Numbered from the stretch's first letter, positions 34,118 to 43,657 are shown. The stretch is DNA of 64,000 bases from Calothrix sp. 336/3 (GCF_000734895.2 NZ_CP011383.1:1-64000); one strand, 5' to 3'. Notes: generated by a model not told the origin, from the letters alone. Translations and numbers: made by a program.

Positions 34118-35692
34118 TTATATTTTTCTTAGTCTAGGAATCCAGTTGAGAAAGTGATCCATACTCCGTTCTGCCAAAGCAGCAATAGTCAGCGAGGGAT
34201 TTGAGCAGGCTGTTGAACCGGGAATAAATGAACCATCAACAATAAACAAGTTAGGATAACCAAATACCTGCCCGTGAGTATTGCACACTCGTCCAACTGT
34301 TGCACCACCAAGTGGGTGTGCCGTAGAACTGTAGTCAGGTGGTGCAGCAAGACTTGTGCTATTGGCTAGATTGAGACGTTGGTAAGTATACTGGAGAGCC
34401 TGAGCGTTTTTTTGACTATCGGCTGAGTTGATAGGCCAGAATAAATCTGATGACTGAGTAGCTGTATTGAAGGTAAGATAGCCCTCCGGTTGAGAAATTC
34501 CCTGACCAAGAACAGGAATCAGACCTTGTGGTATGAAAGGAAGTGATTGAAATGGCTCAAGCACCACTGGGGCAATAGGGTTGTCGAGATGCTCTACTGC
34601 GATTACACCAGGAGTCCCTAGTGTTGGATTAGTCTCACCAGCATTAATCATTACGGTATTTGAATCGGAATTCGTTCCCCAAAACTTCCCTACGTGATTA
34701 TTAAGGCGGCGCAAAGTACGGTTGGTTTTAGCACGCAGTAATAGTTCAGTAGTGCCAATCGAACCTGCTGCCAAAAATAAATAGCGACAAACAAAAGATT
34801 TTTGGAAAAGCACTTCTCCTTGCTCATTAATTTGATTGCAAACAACCCGGTAACGCCCACGGTCTGATTCCCCAATCATCGTGACTACGTGCAAAGGTCG
34901 GATTTCAACGTTACCGGTGGCTTCTGCCATACTTAAATAGTTGCGATCTAAGCTGTTTTTCGCCCCGCTATTTGTACCATAGTAAATTTGACCTGCGATA
35001 ACGGAAGCCACCTTCTGATTGGAAATTTCCTGACGAACAATGTCCCAATCAAAAGCGATATCAATTTTTCGGGTTTGTAAACCTGCTTTGGCTGCTTGTT
35101 CTTGGAGAATACGACTGGCTAAGTAGTATTTGGTTTGTAGAATATCGTCTGGGATGGGAGATGCTTTGAGGATGGAACGCACCCGTGGGTAATAAACTCG
35201 ATCTAGTTCAGAGTATTTTATAGTGCGGGGAAAAACTTTGTAAAATAGTTCCTCAGTTGGCTGATAGGTTATACCACCATAGACAAGCGAAGTACCCCCC
35301 ACACCTGCACCTCGATAGGCATTGATACCATTACCTCTTTTGACATCGAGAACACCTGTATATACATCAATAGGGATTTCTGGAACTGGTGGGGGTAAAA
35401 CCGTAGTGGGACTAAGCCAGGTAGAACGACCATCGGGATTATTTGTTGTAGAGAAAGTATTGCCTGCATCAGTAATTTGCCATCGTCGTCCCCGTTCCAA
35501 GACAACTGTTTCAATTCCAGCCTGACCAAGCCGCAATGATGCGACTGCACCGCCAAAACCACTACCAATTACTATCGCCTCAACATACTCGTCAACACCA
35601 CCAGCCCAAGTGCGCACAGTAGATACACCTATGCTGGCTGCTGCCGCCGCCGATGCCTGAAGAAATCGACGACGATTTAGCATTTGGGACAT
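34118..35692 (-). CDS. GMC-type FAD oxidoreductase, cholesterol-oxidase-like, Tat-exported
   Basis: A 524-residue protein. A twin-arginine signal NRRRFLQAS (residues 6-14) with an alanine-rich core predicts export through Tat. The FAD-binding motif is VIGSGFGGAVASLRLGQAG (about 41-59), followed by LERGRRW and the GMC pattern GAGVGGTSLVYGG. The C-terminal end has HPLGGATVGRV and FIVDGSFIPGSTACSNP, which hold the active-site His and Asn in this family. It oxidises an alcohol, possibly a sterol-like one, but the substrate is not inferable. It is complete and monocistronic. Confidence 0.9.
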   Translation of the reverse strand: MSQMLNRRRFLQASAAAAASIGVSTVRTWAGGVDEYVEAIVIGSGFGGAVASLRLGQAGIETVVLERGRRWQITDAGNTFSTTNNPDGRSTWLSPTTVLPPPVPEIPIDVYTGVLDVKRGNGINAYRGAGVGGTSLVYGGITYQPTEELFYKVFPRTIKYSELDRVYYPRVRSILKASPIPDDILQTKYYLASRILQEQAAKAGLQTRKIDIAFDWDIVRQEISNQKVASVIAGQIYYGTNSGAKNSLDRNYLSMAEATGNVEIRPLHVVTMIGESDRGRYRVVCNQINEQGEVLFQKSFVCRYLFLAAGSIGTTELLLRAKTNRTLRRLNNHVGKFWGTNSDSNTVMINAGETNPTLGTPGVIAVEHLDNPIAPVVLEPFQSLPFIPQGLIPVLGQGISQPEGYLTFNTATQSSDLFWPINSADSQKNAQALQYTYQRLNLANSTSLAAPPDYSSTAHPLGGATVGRVCNTHGQVFGYPNLFIVDGSFIPGSTACSNPSLTIAALAERSMDHFLNWIPRLRKI

Positions 35693-36503
35693 ACTTTATC
35701 TCCTATTTTTTGCTTGCCATGTTTGCGAGGTTGTAAATCGTAGGTAGGTAGGTAGTTAGTCAGTGAGTTAGCAGTTTTTGGTATTTACAGCTAGGAATTC
35801 TTTAATTCGGGCAATTTTTAGTTGATTTACAACAATCATTGATATGAGTATCAGATTAATAGCTAGTAATCAATAATGCTTATTTCAGTAAAAATGTGGA
35901 AATTTTTTGTTAAAGAAAAGGTTAAATTTTGACAGGATTTCATTGCAAGTATCTATGGCACTTCCTCTAAGGATATGTGGCTCTTTAGCTGTCCCTCGTT
36001 GATGCTAAACAGTATGGATTTTTCTGCGTCATATCGAGTGTACGCTTGATACTGGGCACTTTGAATATAGTGTCTAAGACAGAATACAGGGCTATCACTG
36101 ACAGTCATCCCTAAATTTTGCAAACTGCTGTTTTCGCATCTTTCAATGGACTTGTTGCGTAATAAAATAAACGGCTGAAAAGCTTACGACATAAGGGTTT
36201 TGTCCGTTTTTGCTCTTGAATCGCTGAACGTCTTGATTCACAAGGGTTTTAGCCACTTTTTTAGCTTAATTCGCAACAAGTCTAATGATGAAGACCATGA
36301 ACTAGAAAAATATATTGGCTACGATTTGGATGGGGAAATTAGAATTGGACGGGGTGCGACAGGTAATTTATTTGTATTTCGTCGAGCGTAGCTTTGATAA
36401 AATTGCCCCAATTTTTTCCAACCTTTCCGAAATCCCCCATGCTTCGGTAGTGGTCTATTTTGTTGTATATTGCTTTGAAAAGAGTAGAAACTAAACGCAA
36501 TAT
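35693..36503. other. Long intergenic region with repeat B and a gene scrap
   Basis: A tetranucleotide-like GTAGGTAGGTAGGTAG run lies near 35742. Repeat B, copy 1, occupies 36149-36283 with ends GACTTGTTGCG and CGCAACAAGTC. After it a frame reads ELEKYIGYDLDGEIRIGRGA up to a stop at 36391, which looks like the tail of a gene destroyed by the repeat. Otherwise I see nothing. Confidence 0.55.
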
Positions 36504-37229
36504 ATGAGTAACATGATTCAACAATTACCTGTAAGATTACTTACATTTACAAGTGCAATAATATTTGGTTATTTTCCTATTTATCCAATACTTGCGGTAC
36601 CTGTATCTCAAAACAATATACCAAGAGCTTCTACTAACCAGACTAAGCTCAAGCTTTATGGAGGTGCGAAAACACGAACTCCAATGGTGCAATGGTATTT
36701 GGAAGAATTAGGTATAAAATATGAATATATCTCTTTAAATATCAGTGCTGGAGAAAATCGTAAACCTGAATATTTAGCTATTAATCCAATGGGTAAAGTT
36801 CCTGCAATTTCTGATGGAAACTTGAAGCTATGGGAATCTGGAGCAATTTTGTTATATTTATCTGAAAAATATCAAAAAAAAACGGGTTCCATAGAGGAAT
36901 ATCCTCAAGTTACACAGTGGGTATTTTTTGCTAATGCAACTTTATCTCCTGCTTTATTTACTGAAGAGAAGCGTAAAACTGAAATGCCACGTTTATTAAC
37001 AGTACTCAATCAAATATTACAAAATAAATCATTTTTAGTAGGAAACAATTTGACCGCAGCAGATATTGGAATTGCTTCATATTTATATTATGCAAAAATT
37101 CTTGTCCCTGTAAACTACGATCGGTATCCTGCAATTACTGCCTATTTAAATGCAATGGAAGCAAGACCAGCTTTTAAAAATACTCTTGGACAGAGAAACG
37201 CCAATACAAAAAACAAAAACCAGTCATAA
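36504..37229 (+). CDS. GST-like protein with N-terminal signal or anchor
   Basis: A 241-residue protein. Residues 1-33 contain a hydrophobic core LLTFTSAIIFGYFPIYPILA, then a spacer, and from residue 48 a full GST fold starts (LKLYGGAKTRTPMVQWYLEE, KVPAISDGNLKLWESGAILL, then a helical C-domain with LTAADIGIASYL). Most GSTs are cytoplasmic, so targeting to the membrane or periplasm is unusual. The gene is complete, stands alone, and is flanked by both copies of repeat B. Confidence 0.85.
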   Translation: MSNMIQQLPVRLLTFTSAIIFGYFPIYPILAVPVSQNNIPRASTNQTKLKLYGGAKTRTPMVQWYLEELGIKYEYISLNISAGENRKPEYLAINPMGKVPAISDGNLKLWESGAILLYLSEKYQKKTGSIEEYPQVTQWVFFANATLSPALFTEEKRKTEMPRLLTVLNQILQNKSFLVGNNLTAADIGIASYLYYAKILVPVNYDRYPAITAYLNAMEARPAFKNTLGQRNANTKNKNQS

Positions 37230-37489
37230 CGGTTAGGTTTTTATTTTTGGGTGTAAGTAGGTCAGTTTTGAAAAATAAAACTATTTTACATAATAGACTT
37301 GTTGCATAATAAAATTTGAAACGACTGAAAAGCTTACAGTATAAGGCTTACAACCGTTTATAGCTCTAAATCGCTGAACACCTTGATTCGCAAGGGTTTT
37401 AGCCACTTTTTTGGCTTAATTCGCAACAAGTCTAATATAAATCAGGCAAATGGCTGACGAATAGGATATTACAGCATTCTTTACAAAAC
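37230..37489. other. Intergenic with repeat B, copy 2 (37296-37433)
   Basis: The ends AGACTTGTTGCATAA and TTCGCAACAAGTCT and most of the interior match copy 1 at 36149-36283. Together the two copies bracket the exported GST-like gene in direct orientation. No gene is present. Confidence 0.8.
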
Positions 37490-37698
37490 TCAACTTGGTG
37501 CCACTGTCTGAGTCTGATCTCCTGCCAAACTACTTGTAGCTGTCGCCTGCTCTCCCTCAATCTTTACTGGTCCTGTCGCCTCCGGTATCTGATAACCTTC
37601 CATCTTTGCAGTTGCCTGTATGTGGTCGTGTAGACCATCCATATGCATTATCTGCTCGGCATCCAGATAAGCTTTCTTACCTATCTTCCAGGTAGTTA
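37490..37698 (-). pseudogene. C-terminal gene fragment cut by repeat A
   Basis: The minus-strand frame reads TWKIGKKAYLDAEQIMHMDG and ends in a Pro/Thr/Ala-rich tail. It begins at repeat A copy 5, so the start of the gene is missing. I do not recognise the family. Confidence 0.5.
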
Positions 37699-37810
37699 TA
37701 CAAATTCGCAATGCTCCCTACGGTAGAGCTAACGCTAACGCAATTAAAAAATCTAGATTTAGTAATGGTTCGGTAGATTCCATCTGTAGCCTAATTTTAG
37801 AGAATTGGTA
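37699..37810. repeat. MITE-like repeat A, copy 5 (diverged)
   Basis: It runs from TACAAATTCGCAATGCTCCC to GAATTGGTA and shares the GAGCTAACGCTAACGCAATT stretch with copy 1. It interrupts the fragment at 37490-37698. Confidence 0.75.
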
Positions 37811-37911
37811 TTATCTGTAGGTACGCCATCCTCTTGTATAACGAGTCGCGCCCAACGTTATATTTTTTTTGTAATTCTAATATAGAAATTTTGGAAAAAA
37901 ATATCATCTTT

Positions 37912-38436
37912 TTGTCTGTCGTCCGCCGGACAGATACTACTGTCTGCCGTACTGTCTGCCGTACTGTCTGCCGACTGTCTGGTCATGTCTGGTGTACTGT
38001 CGGGTCATGTCGGGTGTGTTGTAGGATGATTGTCTGGTTATGTCTGCCGACTGTCTGGTGTGTTGTAGGATGATTGTCTGGTCATGTCTGCCGACTGTCT
38101 GGTGTGTTGTCTACCGGATGAGGAGTGAAATTTTCCATACTGTCTGCCGTACTGTCTGGTCAACTCAAAACCATTGTCTGCCTTACTGTCTGGCGGACAC
38201 TACCGGATAATCACGAATTGTCTGGTGAAGTTATTGCCTATCCTCTAACCTCGACTTTATCCATTTTTCAGAAACCCTTAAATCCGACGCTGAAACCATT
38301 GCAAGACAATAGTTTGAGTTTTTGGATTTGAGCGCAAATCTGTGACATAGAAAAAGTATTTGCCAAAAAAACAGGATTTTTGCCGGATAAGGAAGGCTAA
38401 GTTCTCAATTTTGGATAAAGTCGAGCTAACTGTCTG
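37912..38436 (+). repeat. One-directional TGTCTG array next to parAB (centromere or origin candidate)
   Basis: TGTCTG occurs 18 times on the plus strand between 37913 and 38436, mostly as TGTCTGCCG or TGTCTGGTG at spacings of 10-12 bases in clusters, and not on the other strand. A 44-bp unit with TGTGTTGTAGGATGATTGTC is tandemly repeated at about 38016 and 38060. A 14-bp perfect inverted repeat CTCGACTTTATCCA (38250-38263, 38412-38425) follows. This iteron-like arrangement downstream of parB suggests a partition site or replication origin. Confidence 0.85.
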
Positions 38437-38485
38437 GTGCTAAATTCCACAATTTCCTGGGCATTTCTCTATGGTGATTACTAAC

Positions 38486-39466
38486 TTATTTCTCATCTTG
38501 CATCAGTGCATCCAACTGAGATAATAGTTTTTCTACCTTTACCTTTTTCTTGGGGTCGTCCCAAACCTGGGATTTTTTCAACCTGCGGAAGGTATCATCA
38601 ACTTTGTCTTTGATGGATGCTTCTGGTTTGGCGGGTTGTTCAATTTCCTTAATCTTGCGCTTGATTTCATTGAGTGAGAGATTGTAGGCGATCGCATCTT
38701 GTAAGAGTTGCTGTCTTGATTCTTCATCTTTAACTTTGGCGATCGCACGAGCTTTGGTGTATTCTAATTTCCCTTGTCGTAGGGCTTCTAACACACAAGA
38801 GGGTAAGTTGAGCAGTGGCAAGCGATTTTTAATAAAAGACTCCCAACTCATCCGCCCTAGGGATGCAAAAAGTTCTTCAATTATCTTGGTTTTCTGTTGA
38901 GACATAACGTTATGTCTCACTGCGGAATTTTCACTATGGCGATCGCAAACGTTACGCATTTTGTTGAGATGACTTGTTACCTCGTCACGTTGCCATTTAA
39001 GCTGCAATCCTAATAAGTCAAGTATTCCCTCTGTTTCTTCGATGGGGTTGAGGTCTTCGCGTTGCAGGTTTTCAACGATTTGCACCTTTGATGTGGTGAC
39101 ATCATTCATTTCGCGGACAACCACGGGGACTTCGGTGAGTCCTGCCAATTGGGCTGCTTTGTAACGACGCTCTCCTGCGACTAATTCATAATTACCCCCA
39201 GTTAACGGACGCACTAACAGAGGTTCGATAACACCTAAGTCTTGAATTGAGCGTGATAGTTCTTCGAGTTTATTGAGGTCGAAATAGCGGCGGGGTTGGG
39301 AGGGTGGTAGTTTAATTAGGGCGATCGCTATGCTTATTGGTGGATTTTGAGCAGTTTCGCTTTCTTTGATATAGGCGTTTTCTCCCAGTAATGCGGCTAC
39401 GCCTTGGAGTTTACTGGAATAAGGTTGTTCTTTTTTTGTAGTTTTGGTCGTAGTGGGTTTAATCAC
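38486..39466 (-). CDS. parB: ParB-family partition protein
   Basis: A 326-residue protein with the ParB/Srx N-domain (IKLPPSQPRRYFDLNKLEEL, then GVIEPLLVRPL and YELVAGERRYKAAQLAGL), the CTPase motif region VQIVENLQREDLNPIEE and a central HTH. The C-terminal third is charged and helical for dimerisation. It overlaps the parA stop by four bases and is the second gene of a parAB operon. It contains a 22-bp perfect palindrome in its coding sequence. It should bind a parS site, possibly that palindrome or the TGTCTG array. Confidence 0.93.
   Translation of the reverse strand: MIKPTTTKTTKKEQPYSSKLQGVAALLGENAYIKESETAQNPPISIAIALIKLPPSQPRRYFDLNKLEELSRSIQDLGVIEPLLVRPLTGGNYELVAGERRYKAAQLAGLTEVPVVVREMNDVTTSKVQIVENLQREDLNPIEETEGILDLLGLQLKWQRDEVTSHLNKMRNVCDRHSENSAVRHNVMSQQKTKIIEELFASLGRMSWESFIKNRLPLLNLPSCVLEALRQGKLEYTKARAIAKVKDEESRQQLLQDAIAYNLSLNEIKRKIKEIEQPAKPEASIKDKVDDTFRRLKKSQVWDDPKKKVKVEKLLSQLDALMQDEK
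38898..38919. promoter_or_regulatory. 22-bp perfect palindrome inside parB (parS candidate)
   Basis: The sequence centred on AACGTT with arms TGAGACATAAC and GTTATGTCTCA is a perfect palindrome. ParB proteins commonly bind such sites, and one inside or close to the par operon is frequent. It falls in a region encoding a linker (VRHNVMSQQ). Confidence 0.5.
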
Positions 39467-40230
39467 GATAGTTTTTCTAAGCTAGAAGCAATTTTTTTGA
39501 GAACACTAACTGCGGAATTTTTGGAATTATATAGCGCTAATGGTAAACGAGCCTCGCTGGCATCTGCAAAGGCTATGGTCTTGGGTATAGGGTCAAAAAC
39601 TGTAGCTAGTGGTGATAGTTGTTCTTTAATTGCCTGATTAGTCCTACTCTCTTGGGCAGTACGAGCATCATACATGGTGGGAATAAACCCGGCGATCGCC
39701 AAAGTTGGATTTGCACCTTTACGTAATGCAGCGACTGTTTTGAGCAATAAATCAGTTCCTTGGAATGATTTAAACTGACACTGAATGGGTACAAGGACAT
39801 GGGTAGCGGCAACAAGGCTGATAACACTCAAAATACCGAGAGATGGGGGGCAGTCGATGAGAATATAATCGTATTTGTCGAGTACGGGGGCGATGGCGTT
39901 TTTTAGTCGCATTTCGCGCATTAGAGCTGCAACAAGTTCCAGTTCGGCAGCACTAAGATTGATGTTGGCTGGTACAATTGCCATCCCATGAATGAGTTCA
40001 GGATGGACGGGCAAATCTTCTTCTCCCACCACAGCTTCGTAAACAGTTTTGGTGAGATTTTCGCTTTCCAAACCCATAAAAGTGGTCAAACTGGCTTGGG
40101 GGTCTAGGTCAAGGAGTAGAACACGGTTTTTCTTTTTTTGGGCGAGGTGGTAGCCTAAGTTCATGGTTAAACTGGTTTTGCCTACACCACCGCTTTGATT
40201 GAATAGGGCAATAACGCGGGTTTTGCTCAC
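39463..40230 (-). CDS. parA: ParA-family partition ATPase
   Basis: A 255-residue Walker-type ATPase with the deviant Walker A NQSGGVGKTSLTMNLG (about residues 11-26), Walker A' LLLDLDPQASLT and Walker B YILIDCPPSLG. It lacks the N-terminal HTH of type Ia ParA proteins, so autoregulation probably depends on ParB. It is upstream of and overlaps parB. The upstream interval 40231-40585 has no gene and should hold the operon promoter. Confidence 0.95.
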   Translation of the reverse strand: MSKTRVIALFNQSGGVGKTSLTMNLGYHLAQKKKNRVLLLDLDPQASLTTFMGLESENLTKTVYEAVVGEEDLPVHPELIHGMAIVPANINLSAAELELVAALMREMRLKNAIAPVLDKYDYILIDCPPSLGILSVISLVAATHVLVPIQCQFKSFQGTDLLLKTVAALRKGANPTLAIAGFIPTMYDARTAQESRTNQAIKEQLSPLATVFDPIPKTIAFADASEARLPLALYNSKNSAVSVLKKIASSLEKLS

Positions 40231-40585
40231 GGGTTATATATTACGCTTGTCAAAATTGCTGGTAATAGAGCCAAATTCTAGCGCTTGATATGCTGGAATA
40301 CAACCGGGTAAGGTAGAAAATTATATTTTCACTGAGCTTGATGTGTTGATGGAGAGTATCGAGTGACTCCATTTGCTCCTCATCGAGGTATGCTGGCTCT
40401 TTTTTTCCTGTGTGGCTTGAATTCCTAAAGATTTAATTCGCCCATACTTGTGTACTTTTTAATACAATACTTTTTAAATTTCTTCTGGTGTGTATGCAGT
40501 TGAAGCGGTGAAGCTCTGGTTACTTATGGTAATTTTTTCTAGCATTTATACATAAGAGAACTCCACAAAAAAGATGATCCAGTGG
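40231..40585. other. Intergenic between parA and the ISAzo13-type element
   Basis: No gene or clear repeat is seen. The parA promoter should lie just above 40231. The left boundary of the ISAzo13-type element is probably in this interval but I could not identify its terminal repeat. Confidence 0.4.
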
Positions 40586-41803
40586 TTATGCTGGTTTAGC
40601 AAAAACTTCCACAAACCATTTTCTGAGATTGGGAAGACGATAAATCTGTTTTTCGACTTCCGCCATCGCTTTGTTTGTCAGCTTAACCCCAGTAGAATAG
40701 ACTTTTTCAACTAGAGTCACCACTGGATTTTGTCCTTTAAAGGTAAGGGTTTTAGCGAAATTCAGTACCGCTTCAACAGTGTCAACTAAACTACCATTCC
40801 AATGCTGCTCTAACCAGCCAAAACAACGCTCCACTGGATTATATTTGCTATGATAAGGGGGATAATAAGCAAGTTGCAATGACAGTTTAGACGATGTAGC
40901 AAAGTCAATAATGCGCTTCATGAATTGGGTACGACGGGAATGATTTTCTGGTCCATTATCTTGATTAATTACCAGTTTTTGAATGTGAGTAAATCGATGT
41001 TTAATGCTTTGCCACCAGCTTTCAACTATGTCAACAATACAATCAGCAGTCAATTTTGAAGAAACGAAAAATAGAAATAATTCGTTGTATTCAGGTAAAA
41101 AAATTCCGTAGGGAATAAGGGTTGTTTCTGGAGCAAAATCATGGTCTAGGGAGATAGTCGGTACGCGAGTTTTTCCACCTCTGTCAAATTCTCCAACTTT
41201 AACTGCCACCTTCGCATCAATGGAGATTCGCAGAGTATGAGGATCATTATCAGCTTCAGTATTGATTTGCTCGACTTGTTCAAAAATGGCTTCTGTTTCT
41301 GGAATCTTCTTGGTAGGCTTAGTTTTAAGAACTCGTTTTAAGGTATAACCCAAATCATTCAATCGTCGTCGAATTGTCTCTGATGAAGGTAGTTCTTCGT
41401 CACTATAACCACATTGTTCAATTAGCTGACGACGTACTTCACTTGCAGTCATGCGTGTATATAAACGGATACTTTTAAAGCTGGGGTCAGTTTGGCTTTG
41501 TGGGTCTACTAAAGATTTAATATCCGACAACAAGTTTGGTAATTTTGTTTCCACCCGCCTACGTCCACTACGCTCGAAACCATCAATAAAAGGCTGACCA
41601 CTCTCTAACTCCTGCATCCCTTTACGGATAGTGCGTCTATTCCACCCCAATTCACGTTCTACTAAAGTCTGTCCACCTATTCCCAACCCTTTGACCACTT
41701 CTGCCATGAATTGTCGTCGGTCGCTTCCCTTGAGTTTTTTCGCTGTTTTGATGTAAAGAGATTTTAGATTTTCGGTGAGTTGAATGATAGATTTTGGAGA
41801 CAT
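40586..41803 (-). CDS. ISAzo13-family transposase
   Basis: A 405-residue DDE transposase of the ISAzo13 (Rhodopirellula DDE) type. The N-terminal part has ELGWNRRTIRKGMQELESG, an HTH. The catalytic part has ISIDAKVAVKVGEF (first Asp), LVINQDNGPENHSRRTQF (second Asp) and YPPYHSKYNPVERCFGWLEQ (Glu). It is full length. I did not find matching terminal inverted repeats or a target duplication, so the element borders are unresolved. Confidence 0.85.
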   Translation of the reverse strand: MSPKSIIQLTENLKSLYIKTAKKLKGSDRRQFMAEVVKGLGIGGQTLVERELGWNRRTIRKGMQELESGQPFIDGFERSGRRRVETKLPNLLSDIKSLVDPQSQTDPSFKSIRLYTRMTASEVRRQLIEQCGYSDEELPSSETIRRRLNDLGYTLKRVLKTKPTKKIPETEAIFEQVEQINTEADNDPHTLRISIDAKVAVKVGEFDRGGKTRVPTISLDHDFAPETTLIPYGIFLPEYNELFLFFVSSKLTADCIVDIVESWWQSIKHRFTHIQKLVINQDNGPENHSRRTQFMKRIIDFATSSKLSLQLAYYPPYHSKYNPVERCFGWLEQHWNGSLVDTVEAVLNFAKTLTFKGQNPVVTLVEKVYSTGVKLTNKAMAEVEKQIYRLPNLRKWFVEVFAKPA

Positions 41804-43083
41804 GAGGTAGGCTGCACACTGAAATTATCTTTCTCTCATCATAGGATCAATCATTCTGTGGAGGTCTCTAAGAGACTTCTTGCAAAGGTCGAAAAGTTGT
41901 GGATATCATTCTGTATCTTGCGGCTTACTGGAGGGTCTGTAATGCAGTGTAGCAATGAATCTCACGAGATATTTCCCTTCGCTCAACATGATATTTCAAG
42001 CATTTTCGCAAGAAGTCTAATATGGATTGTGTCCACAAAGAAATAAATTGAAATCCTACAGGAAAACGATTTTTTCGTGGAAGAGTTAGCATGTTTTCTA
42101 CGTAATTTTATTTAATGTGTATTTTTTTAGACGTGTAAGATGGATACAGATTTTGTAAACTCAGTTTAATGAAGTTTGAGAAAAATAAGCTTGGGTTGAT
42201 TGTAACTACTCCGTCAAGGTCGAAAATTACTCAAGATATTTACCTCCTGAAATATTTTGCAAGTGAAAATTGCTATTCCTTGTATAGGACTCCTATTTGA
42301 TTTCTGAACAACCAAGCTGGTTATAAGCTTGCTATATAAAGGTTTGTTTCTCAGTGTACTTAGTAAGATTCAAGTAGGATTCCTATATCTACATTTGTGT
42401 TTACATTGGAGCATACAGTTTTGGAAGAAACACAATTATATAGTGCTACAAATTCTATTATATTGTTGCTCTAAAAAAGTCGTGATGTCGAAAATAAATG
42501 CTTCCTTTAAAATCGTATTTAAATTTGTATTTACATTTGTATCCACATTTGTGTATACATATTTTTTATACTTATTCGCTACTACTAGAAATTTATATAC
42601 GACAGTACAACTTATTCGCCAAAGCATACCAGGCAAGGCTTGCAAGGCACAAAACTAACTTTATTACTCGATTTCAAGATTGTTCTTTATTCTTTGTTCG
42701 CAATTTTTAAATAGCATTTAAACTTGAGTTATCATATTTATATGTCGCTGAGATTTAAGTAATGGTAACATAAGGAATGAAAACCTATTATGAATTCCGA
42801 TCTGCTTGTCGCTCGAAATTATCTATGCATTTTGGGAGCATCTATCAATATTTTTTTCAAAGGAAAAATCACTATATAGAAGAGCCCAGAAGCAACTGCA
42901 ATCACTTCCGGGCTAAATCTTCATCTGCGATCGCTAACGGCAATCAGCATCGCAGAAATAGTTTGTCTAATTTCAACAATATCCCCACAAAACGGAGGTC
43001 AAAAACTGGAAATGAAATTACAGTCTCGTGCTTTGAATTACAAAACCCAAATTTTCACCCACGTTAAGGAGAATCATAAATCT
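41804..43083. other. Long AT-rich intergenic region with repeat C
   Basis: Repeat C, uninterrupted copy, lies at 41873-42018 (ends AGACTTCTTGC and GCAAGAAGTCT). Around 42390 and 42525-42565 the motif ACATTTGTGTWTACAT and relatives recur, a weak direct-repeat pattern. A hairpin with stem AGCCC and GGGCT lies near 42888-42914. Predicted frames here have no family and look like AT-rich noise. Confidence 0.55.
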
Positions 43084-43335
43084 ATGATATCAAAAAAATC
43101 GCAAGATATTATTCCCGATAAGCTGAAGCGCTTTGATGCTGCTTATTCAATTATGGCAAGGCTAGCAGCTTTTTCTGTTGCATGTCTCGGTACCTGGATG
43201 TGTGCCAGTGGAAACCCCTCCAATGCCGCTTTTCTTTTAGGGATTGCCGATATTTTCTTGAAAGCTGCTCAAACTCAAACTCTTGCCCCAGACCAGAAGA
43301 AGGATGCTCCCGCACAACCTGAAGATAAAGATTAA
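43084..43335 (+). CDS. Small membrane-segment protein, 83 aa
   Basis: Starts MISKKSQDIIPDKLKRFD, with a hydrophobic segment MARLAAFSVACLGTWM at about residues 23-38, the motif GIADIFLKAAQTQ and a charged tail. It has the same plan as the 87-residue protein at 22380-22643. AAGGAG lies 12 bases upstream of this ATG, which supports it over earlier frame openings at 43012. The function is unknown. Confidence 0.65.
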   Translation: MISKKSQDIIPDKLKRFDAAYSIMARLAAFSVACLGTWMCASGNPSNAAFLLGIADIFLKAAQTQTLAPDQKKDAPAQPEDKD

Positions 43336-43380
43336 TGGCTTAGGCTGATGGGGGTGCGATCGCTCATGACATACCGATAG

Positions 43381-43540
43381 GCGATCGCTTTCCTGCATTT
43401 CATTGTAGATGAGGCGATATTGATGTATGGATGGGGTGCGTAGTTGGGAGGGCGATCGCTTTCCTATATTTCCTTGTAGATGAGGCAACATTGATGCGTG
43501 GGGTGTGTAGTTGGAAGGGCGATCGCTTTCCTGCATTTTA
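43381..43540 (+). repeat. HIP1-containing tandem repeat, about 70 bp x 2.3
   Basis: GCGATCGCTTTCCT begins units at 43381, 43452 and 43519. Units share TTGTAGATGAGGC and a GGGTGYGTAGTTGG tail. The third unit is cut after GCATTT by the left end of the Tn3-family transposon. Confidence 0.85.
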
Positions 43541-43626
43541 GGGGTAAAGACAAGATACGCGCAAAATTTATCACGATGTAAAGTTGTGTAAAGTAGCCAT
43601 GTATTGATGTCTTTCAAACATTCAAA

Positions 43627-43657
43627 CATTGCCTAAATTGAGTCAATTTAGGCAATG
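43627..43657. promoter_or_regulatory. 31-bp palindrome, candidate recombination core of the Tn3 element
   Basis: CATTGCCTAAATTGA and its perfect inverted copy flank a single central G. It lies between the left transposon end and the recombinase gene, where Tn4430-like elements keep the site bound by their tyrosine recombinase. It could also be an operator for the same gene. Confidence 0.6.

Noticed and set aside
37912..38240. CRISPR array or coding region in the TGTCTG zone
   Set aside because: The repeated word is only 6-9 bases with irregular spacing, and the frames across it are Cys/Val-rich artefacts of the repeat.
42329..42710. Small AT-rich reading frames on both strands
   Set aside because: Phe/Ile/Lys/Tyr-rich products with overlapping frames on both strands and no start signal or family feature.
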